Assembly (NCBI RefSeq): GCF_964355755.1
Contig: NC_092673.1
Span: forward strand, 27,845,001-27,909,000
Source: Antedon mediterranea
Taxonomy: Eukaryota; Echinodermata; Crinoidea; Comatulida; Antedonidae
DNA length: 64,000 bases
Direction: 5' to 3'
In this document: piece by piece, positions 25,401 to 36,198 of the stretch
Numbering within the stretch: position 1 is the stretch's first letter
Layout of the letters: each line of letters begins with the position of its first letter
Notes under the pieces: model-generated
Database searches by the model: none
Seen by the model: only the letters and a program-made list of their open reading frames with translations
What the model was told of the DNA's origin: nothing
Made by a program: the position numbers and the translations under genes

Positions 25401-28400
25401 CAAATCGTTGGCATATTACACTGTAGTGCCACCCATGTAGGCTATTCGTTTTAAGTAGACATAATATACTAGCTTCATAGAGCGTGTGAACAAAACTTTA
25501 ATAATTCAACGCAAGTCGCAACGTAATTGTTTTTACGTTGCGCCCAAAAGAGTTATCCATAAGCAATGATAGAAACGTTTCATCTGTGGTCCTGCAGTTT
25601 CAATCCAGTCCTAGACCTACTGGTTTGCCTCTTTTTGGCGGCGTGTTAAATGTTAGCTTTGCTTTGATCCTGGTTAATCCTTTACAAGATAGTGGCCCAA
25701 GTTGGATTAATTTTGCGACACCAGGGCGCGCTGATCTATTGCGCATAACTAGGCCTATTCATTAAAACAATACAAACATAGACCCAATTATTGACCATGT
25801 CTGTGGGCTAGGCCATTGGAATTGAATCTTGTTTACTTCAAAGTGTTGTGTCCATAATTTAGATGGTCAGATAGGCCACTCTGTCGGAAACTACTAAGAA
25901 ATGACGTCGCTGGTCAAATGAAGATAAAAATACATGTAATCATTTAAGCTGTTTTCACACCTAACTTGCTATAAGAATTCCCCCGCGGACACATTGTTGT
26001 TTTAAGCAATGGGGACCGTTGATTGGTGTACATATATAAATACAAACGGACTGGCTGTACGCAGCTGTGAGGAGGTATGTTACATCGCACTTTGCGTAAC
26101 AAACGTATAGCGACATAAAAAAACAAGGCAAACAGCCATAAGTCGTGTGCTAAAACGCATAGTGATACCGGACCGACAGACAGACCGACCGACCGACATA
26201 ATGAACTATAGAGTCGCGTCCACGCGACTAAAACGGAATTGTATTGCCTACAATAGGACCCCTATTTAGGGGACACCATCACCCCCAACAGATTTTCCCA
26301 TTAATACATAATGATAGTAGTGTCTTATGAATAGGGGTTGGTCGTAGCGTTAAATGTTCCCTGTTTCTTAAAGACCATTTCTTAAAGACGGTTTCTTATA
26401 CTGAAATACCGTCAGTGTAAAGATATGGCATAATATTCATAGCAATAAAAGGGAACAGTTTGTACTGTACATGCAATTACGCATCAATTCATATCATGGA
26501 TACGCATTTTATCTATGTTCATATTAATTAAGTTTCGATCAATATCTTTAACAGAAAGTTCTACTAAACTGTTTACGATGGAATATCTGTGCATCTATAA
26601 ATACAAATAATTCTGTTAGTGTCGCTTTACTGATTTAACCGCCTTTAGTAGGCCTAAGTATTTGTGTCTTGCGCGTTAGTGGATGAATTACGATGCTCTT
26701 TGTCGGCATTTTATGCGTAGGCCATACATTGTATATAGAATAGCATATAGCATTTCATATAGGCTTGTAAAATAAAATCAATTTTTAAATTTCTTTAATA
26801 TTTCACACATTTCAAACGTGACGCAGTGTCGTATCGAGAAGCGGGTTTAACGAAGTTGTCTGAAAACTGAATGACTCATCATTTTAGTCTCTTCTAATAT
26901 TCGACATATTTTCGTTTGCGGCGGCTGAAATTAGTATTGCACCGTTTTTATTGACACTTATTTTGAGAACTGTATTGACTTGTGTACACACTTGCACCTT
27001 TGCTCGTCTGTTTAATCTTCTTAACTGTTTGTTATGGTTAAAGCAGACGAGAATTTTAATGTATAAACAAAGAAATTTGTGTCTAGTTTAAGGTTTAGTT
27101 TAACTTGACAATATTTCTAGGGAATAAACATCATGTATATATTTATACGCCTATACCGTAATAGTTAAATTGGTTTTCGAGCGATAACATGCTACTGCTT
27201 TCGGCACATTGAAGGTTGACATCACTAGTGATGGCCTAGGAGGCCTACACCACCCTACTCTAATCATAAAGTTTTCAACATTTATGAAAGTGACGCCTTT
27301 AAATACGTTATAATAAAAAAAAAATGAGTAGGCCTAAATAATATTCGTTAGTGGTTGGAAATATTTTATAATAAAAAAATGAGTAGGCCTAAATAATATT
27401 CGTTAGTGGTTGGAAATATGTTATAATAAACAGTAAAAATGTTAAGCTCGGACGTCTCCTTTAAGAGTATGTTTTATCAAAATACAGTAACTGCTTTATT
27501 AGGGTAGGTGGCCTATTGGAAAATGACTAATGTACATTCCGTTTGATCTTATTTGTAGGAGACATGTATGCAGTAACGCAGATGAACACCAAAAACCTAG
27601 AATGATCATCGAATCGTATTACCAACCAGTATTCAAGCCGTATCTCTCAATATGCAGTGACGGATATTCAAGGTGTACACGTTACAGGTAAAGGGTAGTT
27701 CCTTTTTATTCTATTCAACATACTTTAATGTGCTGTGCCTCCCGGCCCATTGGCGCGCTCGCGTAAGGAAGTATCCCAGTATAAAACTTATTGGAAAAGT
27801 AAGTACAGCGGCAGATAAAGTTCCGCAATTATCGTTTAGCGTAGGTGGGTGACACTTTAAATCTAGGATTAAAATGTATAGCGTTTCTTAGAACATTGTA
27901 GGATGTGAAAAATGAGGATTCAGCCGTAAAGTTCAAGTGACTCAATAGCATCATAATCGTTTTATTGCAAGTTTGACATACGTCGGTACGCCGCGTCGCG
28001 TTTAATGTCACGAACGCGATGCTTGTCAATTTCATGCTCGTTTGATTGTTATTTACTACCAGCAGTCTCTGTCTGCTTCGCATCATCTTTGACTTGTGCC
28101 AAATATTTTAATGTCGATTGTATTCTTCTACTAAAGCTAGATAGCCACTGCGTACACACAGCGTAATTTAAAATCGGATGAATTAGCCGATTATCGGTAC
28201 TCAATCTGGATGTGACCAGGATCAGGCACATTCCTTGATGTTCAAGAAGTGACGCCTGTATATCGGAGACCCTAACCTAACGGGCTCTGTATACACATGA
28301 GATGCTGTGTTTTTCCTTTCATACTCGACAAATTGTCAAATTAACCTGCAACAATCCTAATCGATCGTGTGCCTCAAAACACGGATTTTGCAGAAAATAA

Positions 28401-31400
28401 CATACACAATAATCGGACCCTTTGTCTCAAATGATTGAGGGACAGACACCACCTCCCAAGGACATTTTCCATTCCAATTCTACCCTGGAAAACATTCTAT
28501 ATCCACCCTAAAAATTCTTTTGTAGAGCTCAATTCAGAGAGGTCAACAAATAGTAATAATTTCTGTATGAAATTTCTCTTAGAACTTAGTCATTGCCCTC
28601 GAGTTGAAACAAAGACTAATTACCGTATCTAAATTGAATGATCACATAATGTTCTGATTCACTCATGATGATGACAATTGTTTGAGGTCAATGACGTTGA
28701 TGTGCTGACCTTATTCAGGTTCAAAATTATATTCTATAACATGCATTCCTGTAAAACCAGACATTTTCACAAATCCGGAGAGGTTGGTTTAACCGCGGAG
28801 GACGAATTTCCAACATAGGCCTAACATTTGTGAGGGCGCAATTCTTAAATTACTATCTCTGGCATATACTTTTTCCAAATTTTGAATAGACCTATTGGAA
28901 TGTATAGTCAGGTTCCAGACAACGATTCGGCTTAATATTGGTATAAAGATCAATACTTTGCGTTTCATACGTATAATACTTTAGCTTGGATCTAGTTTAC
29001 AGACGAGACGAAATCAAAACAGCGGACTGCTGGACAACAACATAAAAAAGACATGGAGACTTGGGGAAGTCTAATGGGGATAAAACCATGAATATATCTA
29101 GGCTATAGCTCCATGATGGAACAGGTTTTTCATAAAAGCAATTTTATAAAAATAATGTGTATTATTATACTAACTAACTATATTGAAGAATACACATTTC
29201 TTATAGGAGCATTAAAATCCATCATTTTCTACCGTTTATTTTTGTTTTGTAAATAATACAGACACCATCCCAATAAATCAGTACATTATTTGTAACCTAT
29301 TATAATATATCTAATTGGATGACAGTTGGTTTGTATGTATTATACTGTCAGTACAGGTCAATCGACACGTGTTACAAATTTACTTATTGAAAAACGTGAA
29401 TCAAAACAAATGCTCTCGTAAATGTTTCAAGAGCGCTGAATTGAAATATAGATGTGATAACACAAGCAAGCGATGTGTGGTATTTTCACAACCCTGAGTC
29501 TGAGGTTCACAAAAAAGTCCATATCATGCATAAATAAGTAGGCTAGGTAGGCCCTATAATAAATAAAAGTGTACAATACCTTTTAGCTGTACCGTCTAAT
29601 CTGATTTTTAAGAGTATTTATTTATTTAACGTTTGGCAAATAGCTCAAGAGAAAACCATGGGCCAATGGCCCATCACAGAGATGGGTACCTCTTGAAACA
29701 ATATATTATAAACATTTTTAAATATATAAAAAAAAAAAACAGAAAAAACTGGACATTAAAATTAACAAGAAACAAGGCCACATGGCTGCAGTCGCGTGCT
29801 CAAATTTGAGTTAGTGTTTACCGACCAACCGACCGACCATTTGACCAACCGTCACATCATAATAAATTAAAATTAATTAAAATTAGCAACACATTTTTTT
29901 ATTCTATTTTACTCAGACATTAAGGTGTGTCTTCCAGGCATCTATTGGCCCGATATTTTACCCAAGCTTTTATTGCGTTTCCTAGCTATTGGATCCAGTT
30001 AGAAAGAAGCTTGTTTAAAAAACTTTAAGTTGACAGTCGTACGGTAATTTTTAAGTCAGTTTGGCCCATAAAACTATTAAACTGATAGTATAGATATAAT
30101 AATGTAGGCCACATTGGGCATTTGTAATTGGAAAAGCGCTAATTAAAATGTCGGTAAGCCTAAATAATCTGAATAAAACAAACATCACGATCATTATCCC
30201 AGAGTAAATACTGACGTACTTTTGGTTGGTGAAAGTAGTAAATCCTGCCTTGTTGATCTCTTTGACCCGTATCAATACAAGAAGATGTTAAGATTGATAA
30301 GGCGTCTACCGCCAAGTAGTTAGAATCACCTCAGGCGTCGACTATTCTGTTCAATTATCAAGTACAGTAAGTTAAACCACGTGCTGGGTTCAAGTTCGGG
30401 ACCAAAGTACTGTGATACCGCAGATTAAATAATGATTCAAATTCTATATATTTTCTAATCATTATGAATCATTGAATTGTATATAGGCGCTAATTATAGT
30501 AGCACGTATTAGAAAATAAAGTTGGATGACTTTTAGAACGTAAATTCCAAATGACCTCAGATGACACAGAGTCTATTGTGACGGTGACTTTACCACAACT
30601 GCTGCGCGCCATTGTTAACGTCTGTCGTCACCAGTTGTATTTGTTAATTTCGCTGTAATTGGTCATCGGTTGATGACAAGTTGCTGAGTGATATGATTCG
30701 TTAAAAACACTGTTTACATCAATTACGATGTCAATTTTAATCAATTTCAGTGTTTAACAAACGTCGTGTTTCCATCAATCGTTATAGCAGCGGCCTCTAG
30801 GGCATATAGGTTTGTTCCTACTAGAAAATAACGTAATGACGTAGTATTTGCGCAACGCAAGTCAAATCGCTTAAACTTGGTTCCCACTAGAACGTAACGG
30901 AAGTACGCAAACGCAACGCAAGCGTGTTAACCAATGACAAGCGACAGTTCGAATAATCCATCGTTTGTGATTGGTCAATTGACTTACGTTGCGTTACGTC
31001 CTTGTGTTGTGTCTCTAGTGGGAACCAAGCATTACGTTGCACATACGTCATTACATTTGCGTCATATTGAGAAACAAGTTTAATGCTTGGTTACAACTAC
31101 AGACGCAACACAATGACGTAACGCAGTGTAAGTGCTTTGAGCAATCACAAACGATGGGTTATCCGAAAATTCACTGTACTGTAAAAATCCTACCACGGGT
31201 TATTATTGACCTGATTATTTCCATGAATGTTGAATAAAATATAAATTGTAGGTTTACTAATAAAATTGTTTGTTTATATTCTTCTGTACCGATGTCTAGG
31301 GCTGTATATCATGTAGCCTATCGAACACGATACTCAAAACCTACACAAACAAAGAAAATAATGTGCTGCCCTGGATGGAAATTAGCACACAAATATGCTA

Positions 31401-34400
31401 CGTCATGCACAGATCGTAAGTTTTGATGACGTTTATGTCAATTTATTTGTCAGAATCTTAATGATATAATTATAGACAAACGATGAACTAAAGCTCTGTC
31501 TACACTATTAAATTAGTTTGATGATAACAAAAAGTTTTACATGCTCAAATATGGTAGTGATATGCCCAAACATGACATTATCATGTTTATATATGGGCAC
31601 ATCACATTTTTGTCGCATAAAGTATGAGTGTACACTCTTCAAATTCACGTGTCATCCCTCACCAATTTTTTTATTTGCATGATTTTTTTAAAAGAAATTG
31701 TCATATAGGCATATTCTGTAAAAACAAAATATTGAATCTTATTAAATCCCAATCGTTAAAATTATCGTAATTTTTTAGTTTGTCGATACTACTAAACCAA
31801 ACGTACCAAAACATGATCATTATTTTCAGTTCATGGATAAAATAAACTGATATGCAATACTATTATTGAGCCACAATAAGCTAATATAAAATTCCGGACG
31901 TTTAGATGACGTTTGTTTCAAATCCAATTGTCAGAAATTATAAGTACATGTAATGATATAATGACAGACAAAATTAAAGATGACTTTTGAAAAGCACTTT
32001 GAATAGGCCGATGTGTCACAGGAAATATAAGGTAAACGACTTTACGTGTCCCCCTAAGGTGTCCCTCTAAGGTGTAGGCCTACCCGTATACTGTACCGTA
32101 ATTCAGATGTTTTAATTTGTTGAACAAGCGATCCACTAAACGACTCTCAAATGCGTCAAATTTAGGCCAGGCCTAAGCAGACAACAAACACGAAATGCAT
32201 TTGTTAGAAAAAGAAACTTTTCCAATATATTATTACTAATCCAGACTGTCTCAGTCTGGCTTTTGTAGATATGCACGTGATAACGAAAGTATTCCGTTTA
32301 TATTATTCGTCTTTTAGCTGTCTGTTCGTCAAAGTGTATTAATGGCGGGAAATGTGTCTCACCCGGAACATGTGGTTGCCAGTCGGGTTGGACAGGAGAG
32401 TTTTGTGAAAAAGGTTTGTAGTTATAAGCATGTAATATTATGCAATTTGGTGTATATTAATCAGACTTTTGCTATTTCGAATACGTTAGTTGTAATGCGT
32501 TCGTGAAACACAAGTTATGTTTTTTTTTACCATATTTAATGAGGGTGATCCATCCAGCAATTAATGGTCATTTGTGACCCTCAGTTAGAGGGTAAAGCAT
32601 CTTTCCTAAGGATGCAATCAGTTTATCATCAGTCCAAAGTATATTTTACTGTAAAAAACTCAGAAAAAAACTAGGAATTGAATTTTCAGATATTTCCCTG
32701 AATATTATCAAGGTACTTTTAATAAAAGATAAATCTAATTTCAACACTGATGCTGCATGAATGCAATTGATGGCAAACAGATGCAAAACATCTCCTAATT
32801 TAGACAAATTCCATGTTTCAATTAAATGGTTCGGGGATTTCAAAACCATTCCGAATAACAGTAAATTTCTCAATCCATTAACTTAATGTTTTATGTCTGT
32901 TGTAAATTTTGATAATTATCTTGAGGGCATTTACCCCAAAACAGTAGGTAACATGTAGTCCTCTGTGAATTATATTCTTGTTGTTTTCGTCTAATTATTC
33001 ATGACTTTCTAATCTACGTTAAATATTCTCTGTAATAAAGTCGATCTTTGCTAATTGATATTGACATAACGATTGGGCGTGACTACGTCATCAGTAGGCC
33101 TCGGTATGATAAGATGAGTAATTTCATCCTCTTAGAGGGCATAACATTTTGCCTACCGGTTTCTTCTTTCTCTCCCAACATTTCTATATGTAGGCCTAGA
33201 TACACTCTAGAGACACTACTTTTAGTGCGACAATGCATAATGTTAACCAAAATGTTTCGGGAATAGTGAGAGCTCCCTTTGACTAAAATCTAATCTGTAA
33301 GCATATTCGAATAATGTGTTATGTGTTCATAGGCATAGGCATGTTTAAGTTCTCAAATCCACTGTAAAAATGAAGTTTTGTAAAATATGTAACATAGAGG
33401 GCGTTGACATCAGAAAAACCAGGGTAGTGGAACTGAAGAAACCATTCAATATTATTCCATCTTCGCATATTTATTTTTATTTAATTCCAGATATCAACGA
33501 ATGCAACACAAATTACCATGGCTGCAGTCAACTGTGTAAGAACACCAACGGAAGTTATTCTTGCGGTTGTAATCAAGGTTATAAACTTTCCACAGACGGC
33601 AAAAGTTGTGAAGGTAGGCCTAGTGACGTTTTTCGTCTTTATAAAAATGTTACTTTACATTAAATAGTAGAACACCTCAACACATCCGAAACACTTTTGT
33701 TTAGATAATTTAGCAAAATCTTTCTCCTTTTTTGCAGTTTGTTTGATGTGTCATCCCGAATTTGAGTTTTTGATGGTCAGGGTCGAACTTCTTGAAACGG
33801 TAACACTTTTTTTTATTTAGGACCTACATGTTATAATATACTCTTTCCAAACCACTTGCAAATATAAATGCTAGGCCTATTTAGGATTCTGATGTTTTTC
33901 ATTGAGAGCCACTGATGTTGTATCCTTACTATCTATCTAAGGATCGTTGTATTGCTACCGTACTGTACATTCTGAGTCACCAGACATTTTTTCCTAGTAG
34001 TACGGTAGATAATAAAGTTTAAAACATAGTGTATTTGACTAATTAGTTTGGTTATTTATGAATTTCAGGAGGTTAAAGAATTAAGAACATTTCTTAAAAA
34101 CAAGACACTTTTTGAAACAACAACGAAATCGTCATCAGAGCCACCGAAGAATGTATTTCCAGTTAATCAGATTATTAATGATGGTCATATATCACAGATT
34201 GAAATCATTCCATCATTGAGTGAACAAGTGTCACTTTTAGAGGAAAAACTAGCATATTGTAAGTTCCATTTGTATGAATCGTCTGCATGGTTCTGGCGGA
34301 AGAACAAGTCTTCGCGGATAAAGACTATAAACCGTTGCTCCAGTGTACACATCTGGCTCATGTGCACTTTTAAGAACTTAGTACATCTTTCGAGACGAGT

Positions 34401-35236
34401 ATGGGGTTACCCCAGTGTACAAGTTTATACACTTACCCACTGTCGTAGACACGTAATGGTGCAGTAGTTGGCTGTCGGTGACACGATGGTACCCTTAAAG
34501 CGTGGTTCCCACTAGTGACGCAACACAAGGACGTAACGCAACGCAAGTGAATTGACCAATCACAAGCGATGGCTTTTTCGCTTGCGATTGCTAACTGTCT
34601 ATAACTTCGCTTGTCATTGGTTAAAACGCTTGCGTTGCGTTTACGTCCTTGCGTTACGTTCTAGTGGGAACCAAGCTTAAGGCAGAAGAATGTTGTTGAA
34701 AAGGTGTAACATCTAAGTCCACAGCGCTCTGATCTTCATGAAATAGGGCGCTATATAAATGGAGCATTATATATTATAAATGAAAATAAGATAAACAACG
34801 TTTAATATCGAAAGGCTGACTAGAATACTAACAGCATAAAAAGACAATGACTTTGGGACGATAATAACACAAACAATAAATCGTCTATTATGTGCTTAAA
34901 AAACCATACCCATGTAGGAATTAAAACAGGAATGTAGGTCTACTGTGGTTTTCGTGCGTTTTTAATATTTCAGAAGTTTGTGATTTTTATAAATGAACAG
35001 CTTAGAAATAAGACTTTCACATTAAAAAATATATCTATCGAGGTGGTTACGACGATGGCACTCCTGAAGTCATCTTAGACATTGCGCAGATAACTTAACT
35101 CGTCCAAAGTGACGAGTTCAAGTCTTCTAAATATAAATTATATATTTTAAATATAATGTATTTACTATCCTTGTTATCTTTATATACAGGTGATTGTAGA
35201 CCTCCGCCAATTCACAAGCGTAGGCGATACAACTAA
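13490..35236 (+). CDS. EGFL7: EGFL7/EGFL8-like secreted protein (EMI, two EGF domains, coiled coil)
   Basis: Coding exons are 13490-13578, 27559-27687, 31300-31415, 32318-32413, 33491-33613, 33738-33799, 34069-34258 and 35190-35236. They total 852 nt (283 aa plus stop) and all phases agree. The ATG is the first after an in-frame TAA at 13457. Residues 1-21 are a hydrophobic signal peptide. Residues 30-110 form an EMI domain ([21 protein letters not shown], then a CCPGWK end). Residues 113-142 are an EGF repeat ([13 protein letters not shown]). From residue 144 there is a calcium-binding EGF repeat starting DINEC. A leucine-rich coiled coil with [15 protein letters not shown] and a basic C-terminus follow. 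Order and length match vertebrate EGFL7 (273 aa in human), a secreted matrix factor of vessels and other tissues. EGFL7 and EGFL8 cannot be separated here; a pre-duplication orthologue is likely. Intron 1 is about 14 kb. Confidence 0.9.
14529..14762. repeat. Minisatellite, about 24 bp unit
   Basis: Tandem copies of AACAGTGTTGGTTATGTTGG are followed by TT, with length variants. Confidence 0.85.
15136..15435. repeat. Diverged tandem duplication, about 180 bp unit
   Basis: Two consecutive units share GAGTGAAAATAC, GAGAGTGAAT, ATGAGGAT, ACTCTAGTTAACGATTTT and AAAGTGAA. The ACTC/GAGT words inside each unit can form hairpins. Confidence 0.7.
16310..16462. mobile_element. Palindromic MITE family P, copy 3
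   Basis: GTCTACACTATCAAACTTTA is on the left and CAAACTGTAGACAGATCTT on the right, with the family's ATATTTGGGCATCACTACCA interior in inverse orientation. Confidence 0.7.
16959..17095 (+). mobile_element. tRNA-derived SINE
   Basis: An A-box-like region (CATCTTGGTGGTTAACGTGC) is followed by the B-box-like GGTTCAATTCT. It is related to the better preserved copy at 54756. Confidence 0.55.
17183..17312. repeat. Short tandem duplication, about 66 bp unit
   Basis: GTTCGATTGATA..GGGCGCC..TGCAT..GTTTCCTCAATT..CA.TTC occurs twice in direct orientation. Confidence 0.6.
18009..20071. repeat. Long inverted repeat: arms 18009-18157 and 19923-20071
   Basis: The 149 bp left arm starts ATTAATGTCCTGGGCGTTGG. 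The right arm is its reverse complement with a single difference (GGGCG versus GGACG), i.e. 148 of 149 by hand alignment. The 1.77 kb between holds a minisatellite and unassigned DNA without a transposase frame. Either this is one element with long terminal inverted repeats, or two recent solo copies lie head to head. No clear target duplication was found. Confidence 0.85.
18226..18488. repeat. Minisatellite, about 21 bp unit
   Basis: About a dozen degenerate units of CATTTACTAGACCCTGGAT occur between the arms of the inverted repeat. Confidence 0.85.
20175..20334. mobile_element. Palindromic MITE family P, copy 4
   Basis: AAGCTCTGTCTATAATACCA at the left and TTTGATAATGTAGACAGAGC with TT at the right frame the usual ATGGTAGTGATATG units. 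Confidence 0.75.
20656..20775. mobile_element. Palindromic MITE family P, copy 5 (right end lost)
   Basis: AGCTCTGTCTGCACTATCAA begins the element. Three units of CACTACCATATTTGGGCATAT follow, but the closing inverted repeat is missing. Confidence 0.65.
21509..21742. mobile_element. 'TTCCCACTAG' family MITE, diverged copy
   Basis: It begins AAGCTTGGTTCCCACTTGTA. The interior has the family's CTGTCGCTTGTGATTGACCA and GTCGTTGCGTTAC. The right end (GACCATGGGAAACTT) is eroded. Confidence 0.55.
23201..23345. repeat. Minisatellite, 16 bp unit
   Basis: About nine units of AAGTTTGAGCGTCAAC or close variants (AACCTCAC, AGCCTCTA) are present. Confidence 0.9.
25945..26240. repeat. Interspersed repeat with (GACC)n and a GTCGCGT hairpin
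   Basis: A GGACCGACAGACAGACCGAC run is followed by CTATAGAGTCGCGTCCACGC and GACTAAAA, a small palindrome. A diverged relative with ACCGACCAACCGACCGACCA follows GTCGCGTGCT at 29790-29850. The family is unassigned. Confidence 0.45.
27308..27430. repeat. Direct tandem duplication, about 57 bp
   Basis: TTATAATAAAAAA..ATGAGTAGGCCTAAATAAT..GGTTGGAAATAT occurs twice in a row with almost no difference, just upstream of EGFL7 exon 2. Confidence 0.85.
27688..31299 (+). other. EGFL7-like intron 2: mostly unassigned DNA
   Basis: Nothing gene-like is seen. It contains the (GACC)-rich repeat near 29790-29850 and 'TTCCCACTAG' MITE pieces at 30805-31200. Confidence 0.5.
30873..31032. mobile_element. 'TTCCCACTAG' family MITE with flanking partial copies
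   Basis: ACTTGGTTCCCACTAGAACG at the left and CTCTAGTGGGAACCAAGC at the right are inverted. Partial copies sit immediately left (about 30805-30870) and right (about 31083-31200). Confidence 0.75.
31491..31636. mobile_element. Palindromic MITE family P, copy 6
   Basis: AAGCTCTGTCTACACTATTA starts the element. Its right end (AAAGTATGAGTGTACACTCTTC) is degenerate. It lies in EGFL7 intron 3. Confidence 0.7.
33949..34017 (+). ncRNA. Hairpin in EGFL7-like intron 6 (microRNA-like shape, identity unproven)
   Basis: CTACCGTACT (33955-33964) pairs perfectly with AGTACGGTAG (33999-34008) across a 34-base loop. A weaker, bulged stem extends outward. Vertebrate EGFL7 hosts mir-126 in an intron, which prompted the inspection. 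The 3' arm AGTACGGTAGATAATAAAG only partly resembles miR-126-3p and its seed differs, so this is a structural note, not a microRNA call. Confidence 0.2.
34272..34770 (+). mobile_element. SINE body interrupted by a MITE
   Basis: 34285-34480 matches the body of the SINE at 55498-55690 (TGGTTCTG.GG.AGAAC.AGTCTTC.CGGATAAAGAC..TAAACC). The MITE at 34497-34679 cuts it. The following GGGCGCTATATAAATG segment looks like the SINE tail. Confidence 0.5.
34497..34679. mobile_element. 'TTCCCACTAG' family MITE, well preserved
   Basis: AAGCGTGGTTCCCACTAG and CTAGTGGGAACCAAGCTT are near-perfect terminal inverted repeats flanked by TTAA-like bases. The interior matches the tandem units at 36364-36942. Confidence 0.85.
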
Positions 35237-35545
35237 AAAACATTCCGCCAAGTTTGATAGCCTCAAATTCCAGACTTCAATGCTATTCAGGTATCCAAAT
35301 AACGGATTTATTTTGGGAACACTGAAATATAAACATCAGTGAATGAATATTGATAGTGATGGAACGAATTAGTTGGAACTTTTACTTTTGATTGTAGGTA
35401 TACCGTCCAATACGTTGCATATGAACAGTGTTTGCTGTGTGCAAAATAGTCTCGAAACAACCATCCGCGGTCAATCCTGAAAGTGACAATTAGAATCATC
35501 ACCATTGGTTTGAAACAGCATTGATCATGTAGCCTACTACGACGC

Positions 35546-35551
35546 AATAAA
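35546..35551 (+). promoter_or_regulatory. Candidate polyadenylation signal of the EGFL7-like gene
   Basis: AATAAA lies 310 nt after the stop codon. A second AATAAA is at 35666-35671. Confidence 0.35.
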
Positions 35552-36198
35552 CGTCATGCCTTAAAAGCAAGCAAATGTCGGTTTATTAATTTGCTTGCAT
35601 TGACAAAATGTAGGCCTGATTTTTTTAAACTGTGATCTCTGCGATCTAAGATGTCGTGTATCAAGAATAAAGATCTGACGACAAGAGTTTCATCTGACAA
35701 AATCTGAAATTCTCTGTCGAATCACGTGACATACAACGTATTGACGAAAATAGCCATTTATCTTCCCCTCTCGAAAATACATACTTATATTTTTGAAGTC
35801 TTCCTGTCAAGCGCCTTGGATATGATAGAACATTGAATTGAACAACTAAGGAATATTAAATAAAGTTAACGAAATAATAATTCATAATTTAAGAATTTTG
35901 TATAATGCATGCCATGAATTCATTGGAGCATATAGGTGGTCTGAGCATATTGATATCAGCGCTATAAATTGATTAATATGCTATGACATAGACACATAAT
36001 TAAAGTATTGCTTTTTTAGAAGACGAAATTTAAAGGAAATCACGAAATAGATATATTTTTACATCTGATTATAATACACGTACTTAAATGTTAGGTTTCT
36101 AATGCTGAATATTCTATAAGAGTTAGCATTTTTGCTATTTCATAATTCTTATTTATTAGTATGAATAATTTATGTATATTCGTAGGTCGACGTAATTA

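Larger units (their letters stand above)
13579..27558 (+). other. EGFL7-like intron 1 (14 kb): repeats, no supported gene
   Basis: It contains minisatellites (14529, 18226, 23201), a tandem duplication (15136), palindromic MITEs (16310, 20175, 20656), a tRNA-derived SINE (16959), a 149 bp inverted repeat pair (18009 and 19923), a 'TTCCCACTAG' element (21509) and a (GACC)n-bearing repeat (25945). The open frames here are short and have neither recognisable domains nor splice context. Confidence 0.7.

Noticed and set aside
33949-34017. Calling the intronic hairpin mir-126
   Set aside because: The candidate seed differs from miR-126-3p and the outer stem is bulged. Host-gene identity alone is not enough, so it is kept only as a low-confidence structural note.
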